Positions 54,270 to 63,924 of a stretch of 64,000 nt of DNA are shown here, in pieces (positions within the stretch are counted from its first letter, which is position 1; the number at the start of each line of letters is the position of its first letter). Source of the DNA: FACHB-T130 sp042747725 (GTDB lineage: Bacteria; Cyanobacteriota; Cyanobacteriia; Cyanobacteriales; FACHB-T130). The stretch is from the NCBI RefSeq assembly GCF_042747725.1, contig NZ_JBHZGO010000085.1, forward strand, positions 1 through 64,000. The letters run 5' to 3'. The notes beneath the pieces were generated by a model. The model was not told where the DNA came from. It did no database searches and saw only the letters and a program-made list of their open reading frames with translations. A program made the translations under genes and the position numbers.

Positions 54270-54803
54270 CTACTTTTGTAGCTGATTTTTTGTTGCGGAG
54301 ACGGGATTGTATCCCGCTGCTCCTGGGGGATTTTGGGATTCTGAAGCCCCTTCTGTAGGACCGCCGATGGCTTTCCATGCGGGAAGACCGCCTTTGAGTT
54401 CAGCCACGGAATGGAACCCAGCCGAGCGGAGTTCGGAAGCCGCGCTAGAGGTTTCGGTGTCACTGTCGCCATAGACGTAGATATCGCGGGCGGGCTGAAG
54501 GCTAGCTTTAGCGCGCTCTACTAATTCATCCATCGGCATGGGCATGGCTCCCATGATGTGTCCGTCGTTGAATGCGCCGCGATCGCGCACATCAAGAATT
54601 GTTAAAGCTGGTTCGCCCCATTCCAGACGGGATTTGAGGTCATTAACGCTGGACTGCGTTTTCATTTCCGGTGGGGTGGGAGTAATGTCTGGAATGGCTT
54701 GTTTTACCTTGGAAACGCTCTCTGAAACCTTATCGATAGCGCCTTCAACGCTGTTTGTCACTTTGTCTTTAGCGCCTTCAATGTTGTTTTGAATGTCACT
54801 CAT
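54270..54803 (-). CDS. rhodanese-like domain protein without catalytic cysteine
   Basis: The 177-residue protein has an N-terminal amphipathic helix (about 1-40; GAKDKVTNSVEGAIDKVSES, similar to stress or CsbD-like helices) and a rhodanese fold (50-145; LTILDVRDRGAFNDGHIMGA, PARDIYVYGDSDTETSSAAS, LKGGLPAWKAIGG). The active loop of sulfurtransferases is C-x-x-G-x-R-S; here the loop reads YGDSDTETS and has no Cys, so sulfur transfer is unlikely and a binding role is more probable. It is convergent with the methylase gene, two bases apart. Confidence 0.88.
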   Translation of the reverse strand: MSDIQNNIEGAKDKVTNSVEGAIDKVSESVSKVKQAIPDITPTPPEMKTQSSVNDLKSRLEWGEPALTILDVRDRGAFNDGHIMGAMPMPMDELVERAKASLQPARDIYVYGDSDTETSSAASELRSAGFHSVAELKGGLPAWKAIGGPTEGASESQNPPGAAGYNPVSATKNQLQK

Positions 54804-55000
54804 AAAAAAACTCTAATTGATCTGTTCATAGGAAATTTAATCAAAAATTGATATTTAACTTCTCTTTCTCTAGAAAGAACATTTAATTAATCCTTCTTTA
54901 GGCAGAGTAAAGTGTTAAAATTCCTATCCCTATCGACAAATATTTCCGGCAAAATTGCTGCAAATAAACAGTGACTCTTGCCTAAACTAAACTGGATCTC

Positions 55001-56740
55001 ATGGTATCTAGTATTCAAACTCTACCGACAGAGGTAGTCAATCTGATCGCCGCTGGAGAGGTCATTGACTCTCTGGTTGCTGTGGTGCGGGAATTAGCGG
55101 AAAATGCCCTAGACGCTGGTGCAACGCGCATCAGCGTCTCCCTATCGCCGGAACAGTGGCGGGTGCGAGTAGCAGACAATGGCTGCGGCATGGGTTTGGT
55201 AGACCTGAAACAAGCTGCAACTGCCCACAGCACCAGCAAAATTCGCGCCTTGGAAGACTTGTGGAAAATTAGCAGTCTGGGATTTCGGGGAGAGGCGTTG
55301 CACAGTTTGGCAGCTTTAGCAGAATTGGAGATTTTTAGCCGTTCTGCTGGAAGTTGTGAGGGTTGGCGAGTGGCTTATAACTCAGTCGGGGAATCCATGC
55401 AAGTGGAGACAGTGGCGATCGCTCCCGGCACCGTTGTCACCGTCTCTAATCTGTTTGGCAACTGGTTGGCGCGGCGTCAGGGAATGCCTTCCGTCGCCCA
55501 ACAACTCAGAGCAGTGCAAGCGACTATTCAGCAAATCGCGCTTTGTCATCCTCATGTCACCTGGCAGGTTCAGCAAAATGACCGCCAATGGTTCACCATT
55601 AGTCCTGGGAAGACAGCGCAACAGATTTTGCCTCAAATTCTCCGGGAAATCCGACCGAGTGATTTGCAGCATCTGACGGTGGAAGTGCCAACGCTTCCAG
55701 AAAAAACAGGAGCCGACGCGCCGGGAAGTGGGGGAGAATGCAACTCCACTCAAAACTCAACCCTGACGGTGGTACTCGGCTTGCCAGACAGATGCCATCG
55801 CCGCCGTCCCGATTGGGTGCGGGTAGCAATGAATGGACGGCACGTAAAGTCGCCGGAACTGGAGCAAACGATCCTGGGCGCTTTAATGCGAACTCTGCCG
55901 CGCGATCGCTACCCGATCTGTTTTCTCCATCTTTTCATCTGTGCCAGTCAAATAGACTGGAACCGCCATCCCGCCAAGACAGAAATTTACTTAAACCAGC
56001 TCAATTACTGGCAAGAGCAGGTGACATCAGCCATTGAGCAAGCCTTGCGTCTAAATGTGGGGACGATTCTGGAAAAAACCCCAGAGCGAGTCAGCCGCCT
56101 CATCAAAGCAGCGGAAGCGAAAAGTGCCTACAGCGTCAATCGTTCCCTTCAATCGCAACCAACGGATACTCAGGCAAAGAAACCGGATGAGATCGGATTG
56201 ATGGAACTCCGAGCTGTTGCCCAGGTTCACAACACCTACATTGTGGCAGAGCATCCGGCTGGGGTGTGGTTGGTGGAGCAGCACATTGCCCACGAACGGG
56301 TTTTGTACGAGCAGTTGTGCCACGCTTGGCAACTCGTCCCCCTAGAACCCCCCGTCATCTTGAATCATCTCTCTGCCGCTCAGATTCAGCAACTCGAACA
56401 TATCAACTTAGATATTGAACCTTTTGGCGAGCAACTGTGGGCGATTCGCACGGCACCCGCACCCTTGCGAGAGCGAGAAGATTGTGCAGATGCCCTCGTG
56501 GAACTCAGCTTGGGTGGAGATTTGCAAGCCGCTCAAGTAGCGATCGCCTGCCGCACCGCCATCCGCAACGGGACTCCTCTCGGCTTGCTCCAGATGCAAA
56601 CTCTCTTAGAGCAATGGCAGCGAACTCGTCATCCTCGCACCTGTCCCCACGGTCGTCCAATTTATTTGTCCCTAGAAGAATCATCGCTTTCGCGTTTCTT
56701 CCGCCGTCATTGGGTAATTGGCAAAAGTCATGGGATTTAG
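55001..56740 (+). CDS. mutL: DNA mismatch repair protein MutL
   Basis: The 579-residue GHKL ATPase has motifs ELAENALDAGATRI, VADNGCGM, TAHSTSKI and GFRGEALHSLAAL in the first 110 residues. The C-terminal domain keeps an endonuclease-type metal motif, EQHIAHERVLYE (a variant of DQHA-x2-E-x4-E), and CPHGRPIYLSLEE near the end. It may therefore be a nicking MutL like those of organisms without MutH. Length is normal. It has its own promoter region (54804-55000). Confidence 0.95.
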   Translation: MVSSIQTLPTEVVNLIAAGEVIDSLVAVVRELAENALDAGATRISVSLSPEQWRVRVADNGCGMGLVDLKQAATAHSTSKIRALEDLWKISSLGFRGEALHSLAALAELEIFSRSAGSCEGWRVAYNSVGESMQVETVAIAPGTVVTVSNLFGNWLARRQGMPSVAQQLRAVQATIQQIALCHPHVTWQVQQNDRQWFTISPGKTAQQILPQILREIRPSDLQHLTVEVPTLPEKTGADAPGSGGECNSTQNSTLTVVLGLPDRCHRRRPDWVRVAMNGRHVKSPELEQTILGALMRTLPRDRYPICFLHLFICASQIDWNRHPAKTEIYLNQLNYWQEQVTSAIEQALRLNVGTILEKTPERVSRLIKAAEAKSAYSVNRSLQSQPTDTQAKKPDEIGLMELRAVAQVHNTYIVAEHPAGVWLVEQHIAHERVLYEQLCHAWQLVPLEPPVILNHLSAAQIQQLEHINLDIEPFGEQLWAIRTAPAPLREREDCADALVELSLGGDLQAAQVAIACRTAIRNGTPLGLLQMQTLLEQWQRTRHPRTCPHGRPIYLSLEESSLSRFFRRHWVIGKSHGI

Positions 56741-56889
56741 GAATATTTAGTAATTGTGGTTTTACTATTAGCAATTATTTTTCCGATAATTGTAGTTAAG
56801 CTAAAGCAAAACCCAACCAATTCTTAAACAACAAGCCGAATTAAATTGTAAACCCTTGGATTTGGTAATCGGTAATAAATTGTTTCCAA

Positions 56890-56980
56890 AATGATCCGTA
56901 AAAGCGAACTCCTAGGGCAACTCTTACGAAGTCGGGTATCTGAAGGGCTGGCATCTCACATCTGAAATAGGATTGCTATA
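56890..56980. mobile_element. MITE-like element, TATAGCAATCCTA family, decayed copy
   Basis: The right end (gaaataggattgctata, ending at 56980) and inner palindrome (cttacgaagtcggg, gggctggcatctcaca) match the family copies at 46455 and 60694. The left end has decayed (atgatccgtaaaagcga). Confidence 0.6.
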
Positions 56981-57034
56981 TGTTGACCAGTTGTCAAGTA
57001 TGGTATAAAAAAGTAGAATGCTGGAAATTAAAGC

Positions 57035-57337
57035 ATGATTCTGGAAGTTGCAATTCTCAAGGTTAAACCTGGAATAGCTGCTGAATTTGAAGCAGCCTTC
57101 GCGACAGCATCATCAATCATTTCCTCAATGTCTGGCTACATTAGCCATGAGCTACATCGGTGTTTGGAAGTTGAAAACCAATACATTTTGCTAGTGCGTT
57201 GGGCGAAACTGGAAGACCACACGCTTGGTTTCCGACAATCACCGGAGTATCAGAAATGGTGTCAGCTATTACACCATTTTTACGAGCCATTTCCGACGGT
57301 GGAACATTACAAAAGGATTGTAAGCAACGAGGTCTGA
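57035..57337 (+). CDS. antibiotic biosynthesis monooxygenase (ABM)-fold protein
   Basis: The 100-residue protein starts MILEVAILKVKPGIAAEFEA and has the ABM ferredoxin-like fold segments: SSMSGYISHELHRCLEVENQ, YILLVRWAKLEDHTLGFRQS and PEYQKWCQLLHHFYEPFPTV. Members are small dimeric proteins such as quinol monooxygenases or haem-degrading enzymes, but many have no known substrate. No partner genes nearby. Confidence 0.82.
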   Translation: MILEVAILKVKPGIAAEFEAAFATASSIISSMSGYISHELHRCLEVENQYILLVRWAKLEDHTLGFRQSPEYQKWCQLLHHFYEPFPTVEHYKRIVSNEV

Positions 57338-57555
57338 TAAGTAATAAGGTGCTGTGGAAAACTTGAATTTGGTTTTGCAGCCGAATGAACTGCACAGGCA
57401 GAAATCACTCCATTGTGTCACCTTTCAGCCTCAAGCAACTACTTATGAATACACCCTTTTTAGGTAGTCTATCCAACTGATGCAAGAGGTGAGTCAACCA
57501 TTCCCTACGCTTACTCAAATACAAACAATTAGCCTGCGTGGGCTAATTGTTTGTA

Positions 57556-57665
57556 TATAGCAATCCTATTTAAGTTGTGCGCGAGTCGCGAGTATTCGCC
57601 TTAGTGTAGAGACGCGATTCATCGCGTCTCTACAGGGAGAGTGCAAATCATTTAGGATTGCTATA
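57556..57665. mobile_element. MITE-like element with TATAGCAATCCTA ends, with nested hairpin
   Basis: 110 bp from TATAGCAATCCTA to TTAGGATTGCTATA, near-perfect inverted ends. A second, unrelated palindrome (gtagagacgcgattcatcgc with its complementary half) sits inside, as if one repeat had inserted in another. Located between the ABM gene and the antiporter. Confidence 0.8.
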
Positions 57666-57688
57666 GCAGCATTCAGTCTGACGGCTTA

Positions 57689-58969
57689 TCAAGAATCAGC
57701 AGTAACCTTTTGTTTCTGTTTCCTACCTATTTTCTTGATATTGTGTTCGTACCAATTCATCAAAGGAGTGGCACTAACCCCATGCAAAAATACAGAAATC
57801 ACGATGACGATGTAAGTAATCCAGGCAATCTGTTCGCCCAAACTATCTTTTAAACCTTCGCCAAAGGCATAGGAAAGATAATATAAAGAACCAACACCAC
57901 GAATGCCAAACCAGCCAAACAACCAGCGGGTTTCAGGGGGATAGCGACGACCGAGCAGGCTAATCCAAACTCCCAAAGGTCGAATCAAAAAAATCAACAA
58001 GACTGCCACCAAGATGCCTTGACCACCAAACTGGCGAATCGGCTCATATCGCAATAGCGTTCCTAAGAGCAAAATTGTCGCGACTTCCAGTAGTTTCTCA
58101 AGTTGTTCGGTGAATTCAAATTGAGAAATTTTCTTTTCTGGATCTTGGTAACTCCGCTGAACGAATACTCCAGCCACAAAAACCGCCAAAAAGCCATAGC
58201 CGTTGACAATTTCTGTCAAGGAATAGGCGATCAAAATCGTACTCAGAGCAACAAAATCCTCCATCAATTCATCGACAGGTCGGAAACGTTGCAGTTGCTG
58301 GTCGATCCAAACAACGATTTTTGCGGCGATAATTCCCATGACGATGCCAGCTGCGATCGCCCAAAGTAAATCAACCGCCACCCATTGTTTAAACCAGTTA
58401 TCCCAGTTGTTATCTTTTAAGGCGTGAATCCCGAAATAAACAAACGGAAAAGCTAGCGCATCGTTTAAACCGCCTTCCGAAGTCAAACCAAAGCGCAGCT
58501 CATCTTTATCTTTTATATCCCCCATCTGAACTTCTGAAGCCAAGACGGGATCGGTTGGCGCGAGAATTGCACCGAGTAAAATAGCTGGCCCCCAATCCAT
58601 TTTTAAAAACCAATGACCAACAGCAGCGATCGCAAAAATTGAAATCGGCATCAGAAATCCAATCAACCGCACCGTTGTATTCCAAGCCCTTAATCTGAGT
58701 GGGCGATTCATCTTCAGACCGCAGCCAAAGACGGAGACAATCACCACAAATTCCGTCAGTCGTTCCAGAAACTCGGCATCAGGTCGTATGTGAATTAACT
58801 TAAGCCCGTATTGCCCTAAGAAGATACCCACGAGCAGGTAAATGATGGCATAGGAGAGGGGTAATCGTTTAATCCAGCTCGATCCCAAAGTAACCATCAG
58901 CAGGAGTAGACCAATAACCAGCAGGTTAAGAATATAAATAGATACAGGAGGGAATAGGACTTGGAGCAT
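57689..58969 (-). CDS. Na+(K+)/H+ antiporter, CPA1/NhaP-type
   Basis: The 426-residue membrane protein has about 12 hydrophobic segments. Family signatures are present: GAILAPTDPVLASEVQMGD with the transport-site Asp, and LTSEGGLNDALAFPFVYFGI. YGFLAVFVAGVFVQRSY and FGWFGIRGVGSLYYLSYAFG follow, matching CPA1 antiporters. It exchanges Na+ or K+ for H+ for pH and salt homeostasis. There is no long C-terminal regulatory tail. Single gene. Confidence 0.92.
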   Translation of the reverse strand: MLQVLFPPVSIYILNLLVIGLLLLMVTLGSSWIKRLPLSYAIIYLLVGIFLGQYGLKLIHIRPDAEFLERLTEFVVIVSVFGCGLKMNRPLRLRAWNTTVRLIGFLMPISIFAIAAVGHWFLKMDWGPAILLGAILAPTDPVLASEVQMGDIKDKDELRFGLTSEGGLNDALAFPFVYFGIHALKDNNWDNWFKQWVAVDLLWAIAAGIVMGIIAAKIVVWIDQQLQRFRPVDELMEDFVALSTILIAYSLTEIVNGYGFLAVFVAGVFVQRSYQDPEKKISQFEFTEQLEKLLEVATILLLGTLLRYEPIRQFGGQGILVAVLLIFLIRPLGVWISLLGRRYPPETRWLFGWFGIRGVGSLYYLSYAFGEGLKDSLGEQIAWITYIVIVISVFLHGVSATPLMNWYEHNIKKIGRKQKQKVTADS

Positions 58970-59234
58970 AGACTTAGCGATCGCATATTTGAAAAGAGTA
59001 CCCTCAGTACTTTACTGACTTGCTGAAAACGCCAAATCATCACCCGGCTAGATTTTAGACAGGATGCGATTTATCTACTTTTACGACTGAAGGCTGAGGA
59101 TCTCACTCTTTGAAACTGTCCTCTAAACGCTGACGCCAAATTATCTTGTAGTGGAAAGTTTTCGCCTCAGATTGCAGCGATCGCACCCCTGCCTCTGCTA
59201 GCTTAGTTTTGCGATCGATAAAAGGAAAAACGCC

Positions 59235-60617
59235 ATGACACTGCCTGATGGGCCGCAGACGCCAAAATTCCTGCAACTACTCCAATGGATTTCCCAGCCT
59301 GTGCAGTACCTAGAAACATCTGTTAAAGCTTATGGTGACTGCTTCACAGCCCGCTGGGGTCGCTTTCCCCCGTATGTACTCATAACTCACCCGCAAGGAA
59401 TTGAGGAGCTGTTAACGGCAGATCCCAGACAGTTTAACAGCGGTAGTGGGAATAAGATTTTACAACCTTTTCTGGGCGACCAATCTCTGGTATTACTGGA
59501 TGGCGATCGCCACCAGCGCCAGCGACAGCTATTGACACCCCCCTTTCACGGGGAACGAATGCGAGCTTACGGCAAGTTGATTTGTGACATTACCGAGGAA
59601 GTCATGAGTCGGCTGACGATTGGCAAACCCTTCCCAATTCGGGCTACCACGCAAGAGATTTCTCTGCAAACCATCTTAGCCGCTGTCTTTGGCATCAATG
59701 AGGGTCAGCGTTTCCAGCAACTCAAGGAACTCCTCACTTCGATGCTGGATGCGGTGAGTTCTCCCCTCTCGTCCGCCGTCCTGTTTTTTCCATCACTCCA
59801 ACGAGATTTGGGTTCTTGGAGTCCTTGGGGAAATTTTCTTCGCCAACGACAGCAAATTGATCAACTCATTTACGCTGAGATTCAGCAACGCCGGGAGCAA
59901 TTCGAGCCGGATCGGGCAGATATCCTGACGCTGCTGATGTCGGCGCGGGATGCTGACGGGCAACCGATGACCGATGAGGAATTGCGCGATGAGTTAATGA
60001 CCCTCCTGTTTGCGGGTCACGAAACCACAGCTTCAGCGATCGCTTGGGCGTTGTATTGGATACACCGTCAACCAGAGGTACATGACAAGCTTCTTCAGGA
60101 GCTGGATAGTGTTGGGGATGTTTCAGATGTCAGCGCCATTTCTAAACTTCCCTACCTCAACGCTGTTTGCTCGGAAACGTTGCGAATTTACCCAGTGGCG
60201 ATATTTACTTTCGGTCGAATTGCGCGATCGCCAGTGCAGCTGATGGACTATCAATTTGATGCCGGTACAGTGCTTACTGCCTGTATTTATCTGCTCCATC
60301 ACCGCGAGGATATCTACCCCCAAGCAAATTGTTTCAAGCCAGAACGCTTTCTGGAACGGCAATTTTCTCCTTATGAATATTTGCCCTTTGGTGGCAGCAA
60401 CCGTCGCTGTATCGGCATGGCATTTGCCTTGTTTGAAATGAAATTGGTACTGGCTACGATCCTCTCTCGTTATCAACTGGCTCTAACTGATAAACGTCCC
60501 GTTAAACCTGTCCGTCGTGGCGTTACCTTAGCACCCCCAGCAACGATGCGGATGGTTGTAACCAGTCAGCGTCCCCAGAATGCTCAAACACATCAGCCCC
60601 TTTCTACTTCTGCATAA
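59235..60617 (+). CDS. cytochrome P450 (CYP110-like)
   Basis: The 460-residue P450 has the I-helix motif LLFAGHETTASAIAWAL, the ExxR pair ETLRIYP, and the haem-binding loop FGGSNRRCIG with the thiolate Cys at about 392. The N-terminus (TLPDGPQTPKFLQLLQWIS) and overall sequence match the CYP110 group of filamentous cyanobacteria, thought to hydroxylate fatty acids or terpenoids. No redox partner or terpene synthase gene is adjacent, so the substrate is unknown. A Shine-Dalgarno-like aaagga precedes the ATG. Confidence 0.93.
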   Translation: MTLPDGPQTPKFLQLLQWISQPVQYLETSVKAYGDCFTARWGRFPPYVLITHPQGIEELLTADPRQFNSGSGNKILQPFLGDQSLVLLDGDRHQRQRQLLTPPFHGERMRAYGKLICDITEEVMSRLTIGKPFPIRATTQEISLQTILAAVFGINEGQRFQQLKELLTSMLDAVSSPLSSAVLFFPSLQRDLGSWSPWGNFLRQRQQIDQLIYAEIQQRREQFEPDRADILTLLMSARDADGQPMTDEELRDELMTLLFAGHETTASAIAWALYWIHRQPEVHDKLLQELDSVGDVSDVSAISKLPYLNAVCSETLRIYPVAIFTFGRIARSPVQLMDYQFDAGTVLTACIYLLHHREDIYPQANCFKPERFLERQFSPYEYLPFGGSNRRCIGMAFALFEMKLVLATILSRYQLALTDKRPVKPVRRGVTLAPPATMRMVVTSQRPQNAQTHQPLSTSA

Positions 60618-60693
60618 ATGACTGCTAGCTCAGCTGCCAAGGTAGCGATCGCCTCTCGTTTAAAACTGAAAAACCACGACAATTTTATAGATA

Positions 60694-60796
60694 TATAGCA
60701 GTCCTAAATGATTCGTGAAGGCGAGATCCCCGACTTCGTAAGAGAAGTCGGGGATCTGAAGGGCTGGCATCTCACAACTAAAATAGGATTGCTATA
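60694..60796. mobile_element. MITE-like element with TATAGCAATCCTA ends, copy near P450 gene
   Basis: 103 bp from TATAGCAGTCCTAAAT to AATAGGATTGCTATA. The inner palindrome ccccgacttcgtaagagaag with tcgggg is best preserved in this copy. It lies in the 312-bp region between the P450 and the small membrane protein gene. Confidence 0.78.
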
Positions 60797-60929
60797 GTGA
60801 GGTAAATCCTCAGTTTCTATGTGTTTTTAGCTAAATGCTAGTCGAAGTTCGGAATTTTTAGGTATTTTCTTCATTCTCAGCCTTAGTCAAGCATAGTATG
60901 TTTAGTTAAGAAGTAATCATGGCAAGGTA

Positions 60930-61292
60930 ATGGTGATACTTAATGTTATTCTAATTTGTGCAGCTTTAGGTATTAGTAGTTGGTTACTTTTAAATTATGG
61001 AAAAGAGTTAGTTAGAGCAATGAGTGTCTTGATTTCAGGATTAGAATCTATATTAATGGTGATTCTAGCCATTCTTTTGAAAACGGCAAAGTCACTAATA
61101 ATTGGAGTAATAATTGCTCTAGTCTGTGCGGGAATATTTAAAGTAGCGGGTGCCCAGATAAGCATTTTGAAAACAGCTGCTATTACAGTAGGAATTATAG
61201 CCTTCGCCTTTCTAATGCTTAAAACTTTCGTAGAAGAGTGGAGTAACTTGTACTGGAGTATCCGCAATGCGATTCGCAACAAATATCGCTAA
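60930..61292 (+). CDS. small hydrophobic membrane protein, function unknown
   Basis: The 120-residue protein has three hydrophobic segments (about 3-22, 38-70 and 82-104), e.g. VILNVILICAALGISSWLLL and AAITVGIIAFAFLMLKTFVE, and a short basic tail (AIRNKYR). I do not recognise the family. It lies 75 bases upstream of the glycosyltransferase gene in the same direction. Confidence 0.6.
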   Translation: MVILNVILICAALGISSWLLLNYGKELVRAMSVLISGLESILMVILAILLKTAKSLIIGVIIALVCAGIFKVAGAQISILKTAAITVGIIAFAFLMLKTFVEEWSNLYWSIRNAIRNKYR

Positions 61293-61367
61293 CGGGAGAA
61301 GCATCTAGTTTCTAAACGGAGCAAACTAAGCTAAAATTTTTAAGATTGTCATCTTCCAGTTTATCCT

Positions 61368-62405
61368 ATGAGAATTGCCCAAATTGCGCCACTGTGGGAA
61401 CAAGTGCCACCTTTGCGCTACGGCGGAATTGAACTAATTGTCAGTTTATTAACTGATGAATTAGTTCGGCGCGGTCATCAGGTAACATTATTCGCCTCTG
61501 GCGACTCGATTACAAAAGCTCAGCTCAAGTCAGTGCATAACCAAGCGCTGCGCCTAGATCCAAAGATTAAAGAGCATGGACTTTATGAGTTAATGATGCT
61601 CTCTCAGGTCTATCAACAGGCGCATCACTTTGATATTATTCACTCCCACATCGGCTGTGCAGCTCTGCCCTATACTACTTTTGTGAAGACGCCAACCGTA
61701 CACACTACACACGGCATTTTTACACCGGATAATGAGAAACTATTCCGGCAATTTGCATGGGAGCCTTATATCAGTATCAGTGAAGCTCAGAGGGAACCCC
61801 GACTCGGTTTAAATTACATCCATACGGTCTACAACGGCATTGACCCAGTGGTATATTCCTTCCAGGAAAAAGCAGTTGAACCGCCATATCTAGCCTTTGT
61901 GGGGCGCATCTCCCCAGAAAAAGGTCCGGAAGGAGCGATAAAAATTGCTCGTGCCAGCGGCTATCCTTTGAAAATGGCTGGTAAGGTTGACTCAGTGGAC
62001 AAGGTTTATTTCCAGGAACAGATAAAACCATTGATTGATGGCGAACAAATCCAGTATCTGGGTGAAGTTTCTCACGAAGAAAAGGTGCAGTTACTAGGAG
62101 GTGCCACAGTGACGCTGTTCCCGATTACCTGGCGCGAACCATTTGGCTTGGTAATGATTGAATCGATGGCAACGGGGACGCCGGTGGTTGGAATGGCGAT
62201 GGGTTCGGTGCCAGAAGTCATCGCGCATGGCAAGAGTGGATTTGTTTGCCACTCTCTGCAAGAAATGATTGACGCAGTTCCAGAGGCAATGACCTTAAAC
62301 CGCCAGACGTGCCGAGACTACGTTTTGAGTCGCTTTAGCGTCAAGACGATGGTGGATGAGTATGAACGAGCTTACCAAATGGCACTGCTGGGGAATCCGG
62401 AATGA
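61368..62405 (+). CDS. GT4-family glycosyltransferase
   Basis: The 345-residue GT-B enzyme has an N-terminal acceptor domain starting MRIAQIAPLWEQVPPLRYGG with GIELIVSLLTDELVRRGHQV and HTTHGIF. Its C-terminal nucleotide-sugar domain has AFVGRISPEKGPEGAIKIAR and the GT4 signature EPFGLVMIESMATGTPVV. It transfers a sugar from an NDP-sugar or UDP-sugar donor; the acceptor cannot be deduced. It is convergent with the GH100 invertase gene, so both could belong to carbohydrate metabolism. Confidence 0.92.
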   Translation: MRIAQIAPLWEQVPPLRYGGIELIVSLLTDELVRRGHQVTLFASGDSITKAQLKSVHNQALRLDPKIKEHGLYELMMLSQVYQQAHHFDIIHSHIGCAALPYTTFVKTPTVHTTHGIFTPDNEKLFRQFAWEPYISISEAQREPRLGLNYIHTVYNGIDPVVYSFQEKAVEPPYLAFVGRISPEKGPEGAIKIARASGYPLKMAGKVDSVDKVYFQEQIKPLIDGEQIQYLGEVSHEEKVQLLGGATVTLFPITWREPFGLVMIESMATGTPVVGMAMGSVPEVIAHGKSGFVCHSLQEMIDAVPEAMTLNRQTCRDYVLSRFSVKTMVDEYERAYQMALLGNPE

Positions 62406-62424
62406 GGAAAAAACTAGGAAATTG

Positions 62425-63924
62425 CTAATTTTTGGGATAAGTTTTTTCCTTAAATTTGATTAATTCTAGGGGATCTAAACCAGAGGGCGTCATCAATTCT
62501 TTTGCTAATAAATACCCGGCACAAGTCCAGGTTTGATGCCTTCTCGCTTCCCTGCCAATCAAGTGACCGCTTTTCCCATCATAATATTCAGGCCACTCTT
62601 CTTTTTGCAAACGTTTTCCAGCTTTTTCAATTGCTGCTTTGGCGAACTGTATATATTCCTCTTCTTTTGCTTCTTGACCCACTTTTCGAGCAGCGGCTGC
62701 CCACATCCACATCAAAACGGGCCAACTGCCCCCATTGTGATATGACCAAGGACTATTTTTAGGATCGCAACCTGTCAAAATTCTCCAGTCTTCGTCTTCT
62801 ATGGCTGCGTAAGAGATTTTAAAAGGCATTTGTCCAATTAGCTCTTTATCTCGTTTTTCGATAAGATTCATAATTTTTTCGGACTGAGGCTTGGTAACTA
62901 AGGAACAAACAATTGCCATCAAGTTACCCACCGAAAAGAATCGGAAATCCATCTGCGATGGGCCAATATTCCCGACTAAATAACCCCCGTCTTCTGGCAG
63001 CCAATCGTCTAAATTAGCATAAGGAATGGATGCGGCATAGATATTGTATTTGTTGATAGCAGTTGCCCCATATTCTTCAACATTGTACTGATAGGTTTGA
63101 TTTAAACGATCCATATCCATCCAATACTCAGTCCGAATATGGTTAGCCAGAGAACCCAATCGTTTCTGTACCGCTGAGAGAATATCTTTATTGTTGTGAT
63201 TTTTGCGATCGAGTAGCTCATCAGCAGCACGCAAGGCAGCGTAGAATAGAACTTGGATTTCTAGAGGGTATCCATAGATGCCCATCCGACGGTCAATCAT
63301 ACAAGCTCCATCGGGAACTAAGAGAGTGGGTTCTCGATCGAAGCGATCGCTAAAGCAGAGTTCCAGAATTAACCGGATTGCTTCTTGGAAGTCGACTTGA
63401 TGGACTAAAGAGGTGTTTCCCGTTGCTTTCCAATAAGCCCGCAACAGGATAATCCACCAGAGACTGGAATCAACTGGCGTGACTCTAGCGATCGCGTGCT
63501 GACCAAAATCGGGTTCTAGGTGTTCTTTTCCCTTCTTATTCTTAAGAATTTTGAAGCTGGCTGGCATTAAAACTCGACCCGTATTCAAAAAAGTTTCAGT
63601 TCTTTCTTGCTGGTGTAGTTCTAAGGTTACTTCTAGAAAGTTTTTGACTATTTCCTTGCCGTTGATTGTTACTTCTTTTTTGTCATCAAGTTGAATAGAA
63701 AATTCACCTTTAACCAAAAATAAAAGTGCTACAGGAACAAAATCTCGGATAAAAACTTGGTCATAATTAAGCGTATCTTTACTAACTTTTTTCTGGATAT
63801 TAATTTCATTTTTATCTCTTTTGTAAGTATGAGCTGCTGGAGTTCCAACCAGCCGTCCTTTATAGGAGATCAGCGACTCTACCAGTATTTGTAATGCTTC
63901 TATTTCCAGCGCCTCTACTCCCAT
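62425..63924 (-). CDS. invA: GH100 alkaline/neutral invertase
   Basis: This 499-residue enzyme hydrolyses sucrose to glucose and fructose at neutral to alkaline pH in the cytosol. Family motifs include YDQVFIRDFVPVALLFLVKG, VTPVDSSLWWIILLRAYWKA, LLVPDGACMIDRRMGIYGYP with the likely catalytic Asp, the FRFFSVGNLMAIVCSL-like stretch (FFSVGNLMAIVCSL), WRILTGCDPKNSPWSYHNGG and SWPVLMWMWAAAAR. Length and sequence match cyanobacterial InvA. A strong Shine-Dalgarno sequence (aggagg) precedes the ATG at 63924. Confidence 0.93.
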   Translation of the reverse strand: MGVEALEIEALQILVESLISYKGRLVGTPAAHTYKRDKNEINIQKKVSKDTLNYDQVFIRDFVPVALLFLVKGEFSIQLDDKKEVTINGKEIVKNFLEVTLELHQQERTETFLNTGRVLMPASFKILKNKKGKEHLEPDFGQHAIARVTPVDSSLWWIILLRAYWKATGNTSLVHQVDFQEAIRLILELCFSDRFDREPTLLVPDGACMIDRRMGIYGYPLEIQVLFYAALRAADELLDRKNHNNKDILSAVQKRLGSLANHIRTEYWMDMDRLNQTYQYNVEEYGATAINKYNIYAASIPYANLDDWLPEDGGYLVGNIGPSQMDFRFFSVGNLMAIVCSLVTKPQSEKIMNLIEKRDKELIGQMPFKISYAAIEDEDWRILTGCDPKNSPWSYHNGGSWPVLMWMWAAAARKVGQEAKEEEYIQFAKAAIEKAGKRLQKEEWPEYYDGKSGHLIGREARRHQTWTCAGYLLAKELMTPSGLDPLELIKFKEKTYPKN

